Shown here one piece after another: positions 5,597-7,372 of a stretch of 7,372 bases of DNA. Every line of letters starts with the position of its first letter. The first letter of the stretch is position 1. Under the pieces are notes generated by a model that was not told the origin of the DNA, did not search any database, and worked only from the letters and a program-made list of their open reading frames with translations. This DNA is from Parcubacteria group bacterium CG_4_9_14_0_2_um_filter_35_11. Its GTDB lineage: Bacteria; Patescibacteriota; Minisyncoccia; Minisyncoccales; GCA-002788555. Both the position numbers and the translations under genes were made by a program. The stretch spans positions 1 through 7,372 of the forward strand of contig PFRL01000058.1 in NCBI GenBank assembly GCA_002788555.1, in the 5' to 3' direction.

Positions 5597-7372
5597 TTAA
5601 TCTTTTTTCTTGAATCCTGTGCCAACCGGAATGAGTTTGCCAATAATAACGTTTTCTTTAAGACCTCTTAATTTATCTTCTTGTCCTTCTAAGGCTGCTT
5701 TTATTAAAACCCTCGATGTTTCCTGGAACGAAGCGGCAGAAAGGAAGCTATCAGTTGAAAGAGCAATTTTAGTAAGTCCTAGTAAAATCGGCTTAGCTTT
5801 GGTTTCTTTTTTCCCAGATTTTTTTAACCTTTCATTCTCTTCAGCAAATTTTGTCCTTGATACAATTTGCCTCGGTGAGAAAATAGAATCACCTACCCTA
5901 GTAATCTTCGCTCGTGAAAGCATCTGATGTAAAATGGTCTCGATATGTTTATCATGGATAACCACTCCCTCCCCAGTATATATTTTTTGGACTTCTTTTA
6001 AAATATATCTTTGAGTTTCTTCGGCACCGGCTACTTTAGATAATCTTTTGATGTTTATTCCTCCTTCAAATATTGGCTGACCCGGGAAAACAACTTCCCC
6101 TTGTTTTACCAAAATTCCGGTCTTTAGAGGAGGAACTCTATATTCTTTTTTCTCTCCTTTTTCTGTCTTAATTCTTATTAAAATACCATCCTTTTTCTCA
6201 ATAATTTTTTCTACTTTACCTTTTTCTTCAAAAATCATCGCTTCATTCTTTGGAGGGCGGGCTTCGAAAAGTTCTTCAACTCGGGGAAGACCCAATGTTA
6301 TATCCCCCAATCCTGCTACTCCCCCCATATGAAACGTTCTCATTGTTAATTGAGTTCCCGGCTCCCCAATAGATTGAGCGGCAATTATTCCCACCGGACT
6401 TCCTAGTTCAATCAATTTGTGAGTAGTTAAGTCCAGCCCATAACACATCTGACAAATTCCTGTAGGACATTTACAAGTCAGGGGGGATCTTACTCTTATT
6501 TTTTCAATATTTGATTTTTCAATTAACCTTACTAGTTTTTTATCTATTATATCTCCCTTTTTGAGAAGAATTTTATCATCTATCTTTATATCTTCCAGTA
6601 AAACTCTTCCTAGTATTTTTTGAGAAAAATCTTGGTCAATCTCTTCGGCTTCTTTTCTGGAAATCACAATCCCTTTTCTATCGTGGCAATCTTTCTCTTT
6701 TATTATCAATTCATGAGCCACATCCACCAATTTTCTTGTCAAATAACCAGCCCTCGAAGTTCTCAGGGCAGTGTCCGCTGTTCCTTTCCTTGCGCCATGA
6801 CTAGAAATAAAGTACTCTAGGGTAGTGAGACCTTCTTTATAGCTGTGTTTAACCGGCAATTCAATAATCTCTCCAGATGGACTAGCTACTAACCCTTTCA
6901 TTCCTGCCATTTGAGCAGGTTGAGACCAAGAACCTCGAGAACCCGAGTCAATGATTGAAAAAACAGAACCAAATTTAGGAAGACTGGCTGGGACCAATTT
7001 GGCAATGTGATTCTTAACTCCTTGCCAAACTTCGATAATCTCCGTTCTTCTTTCCGTATCAGATAAAAATCCTTGAAGATACTGCTTTTGAATCTGCTCT
7101 TCTTGCTTTTCTGCTTCTTTAATTAATGTCTCTTTTTCTTTGGGAACAGCCAAATCATCCATCCCCCAAGTATTAGCTGATAAAGTAGCGTATTTAAATC
7201 CTAAGTCTTTTATTTTATCTAAAACCGGAACTATCTTTGTTTCGCCATACTTTTCTATAAGATCTGAAATAAGTTTCTGAATTGTTTTTGAGTTTTGGGT
7301 CTTATTTTGATAGGGAAAGTCCGCTGGTAAAATTTCATTGAAAATTAATCTTCCAACAGATGTCTCAATAAA
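5597..7372 (-). CDS. rpoC: RNA polymerase subunit beta', C-terminal 591 residues (runs off the right edge)
   Basis: This is the C-terminal part of the catalytic beta' subunit. The frame is open to the window edge, beginning SVGRLIFNEILP and LGFKYATLSA, so the internal ATG at 7162 is not the true start; the clamp, first zinc site and NADFDGD motif lie outside. Visible parts in fragment numbering are: F-loop SGSRGSWSQPAQMAGMKG (143-160); bridge helix about 181-220 (HGARKGTADTALRT); second zinc site Cys229, Cys300, Cys307, Cys310, with an extra Cys302; and a trigger loop with Met344, Arg345, His348 in LTMRTFHMGG. The canonical end is ENVIIGKLIPVGTGF. The trigger loop continues directly to DITLGLPRVEELFEAR, so the SI3 insertion of E. 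coli is absent, as in most other bacteria. The bridge helix reads TSRAGYLTR where TA[ND]SGYLTR is usual. The gene ends in TAA and is followed by a terminator, so it closes its operon. Confidence 0.98.
   Translation of the reverse strand, partial: FIETSVGRLIFNEILPADFPYQNKTQNSKTIQKLISDLIEKYGETKIVPVLDKIKDLGFKYATLSANTWGMDDLAVPKEKETLIKEAEKQEEQIQKQYLQGFLSDTERRTEIIEVWQGVKNHIAKLVPASLPKFGSVFSIIDSGSRGSWSQPAQMAGMKGLVASPSGEIIELPVKHSYKEGLTTLEYFISSHGARKGTADTALRTSRAGYLTRKLVDVAHELIIKEKDCHDRKGIVISRKEAEEIDQDFSQKILGRVLLEDIKIDDKILLKKGDIIDKKLVRLIEKSNIEKIRVRSPLTCKCPTGICQMCYGLDLTTHKLIELGSPVGIIAAQSIGEPGTQLTMRTFHMGGVAGLGDITLGLPRVEELFEARPPKNEAMIFEEKGKVEKIIEKKDGILIRIKTEKGEKKEYRVPPLKTGILVKQGEVVFPGQPIFEGGINIKRLSKVAGAEETQRYILKEVQKIYTGEGVVIHDKHIETILHQMLSRAKITRVGDSIFSPRQIVSRTKFAEENERLKKSGKKETKAKPILLGLTKIALSTDSFLSAASFQETSRVLIKAALEGQEDKLRGLKENVIIGKLIPVGTGFKKKD

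Noticed and set aside
5610..6820. Plus-strand open frames at 5610-5927 and 6620-6820
   Set aside because: They are antisense to highly conserved RpoC coding sequence, and their translations show no family features.
1..7372. CRISPR array, insertion sequence, phage or defence system
   Set aside because: No spaced repeats, transposase, integrase, terminal inverted repeats or defence-type genes are seen. All of the coding content is accounted for by core genes and one small membrane protein.

Overview
The window is a compact, AT-rich bacterial chromosome segment in which every supportable gene lies on the minus strand. Read in the direction of transcription (high to low coordinates) the order is: 3' part of rpoC (RNA polymerase beta'), a rho-independent terminator, ftsK (DNA translocase), eno (enolase), plsY-like (membrane acyltransferase), tpiA (triosephosphate isomerase), a 114-residue multi-pass membrane protein of unknown function, and the first 44 codons of a class Ia aminoacyl-tRNA synthetase, most likely valS. 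The valS fragment at the left edge is short and easily missed, but its N-terminal signature is clear.

The organism looks like a member of the Candidate Phyla Radiation (Patescibacteria, Parcubacteria-like). This is inferred from low GC, near-absent intergenic space, single-copy core genes that are recognisable but divergent, a trigger loop without the large proteobacterial SI3 insertion, an F-loop reading RGSWSQP, and the lack of Shine-Dalgarno-like sequences at all six visible starts. TGA serves as a normal stop (ftsK) and TGG encodes Trp, so nothing suggests the UGA-to-Gly code of Gracilibacteria/Absconditabacteria. The assignment is from recalled family patterns, not a search.

Layout: 5597-7372 rpoC 3' part, running off the right edge; 5479-5596 intergenic with a terminator and a weak promoter candidate; 3361-5478 ftsK; 2108-3364 eno, overlapping ftsK by 4 nt (ATGA); 1472-2098 plsY-like, 9 nt after eno; 652-1461 tpiA, 10 nt after plsY; 275-619 small membrane protein, 32 nt after tpiA; 134-274 intergenic with no gene seen; 1-133 valS start.

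ftsK-eno-plsY-tpiA are packed tightly enough to be one transcription unit. It mixes chromosome segregation, two glycolytic enzymes and phospholipid entry. TpiA controls the DHAP pool from which glycerol-3-phosphate, the normal PlsY substrate, is made, so tpiA and plsY are linked metabolically. The region is mostly housekeeping and I see no clear new system. The points most worth a second look are substitutions beside the catalytic residues of enolase, a PlsY homologue degraded in all three family motifs, SD-less starts with TAAAAT boxes just upstream, and the unassigned small membrane protein.
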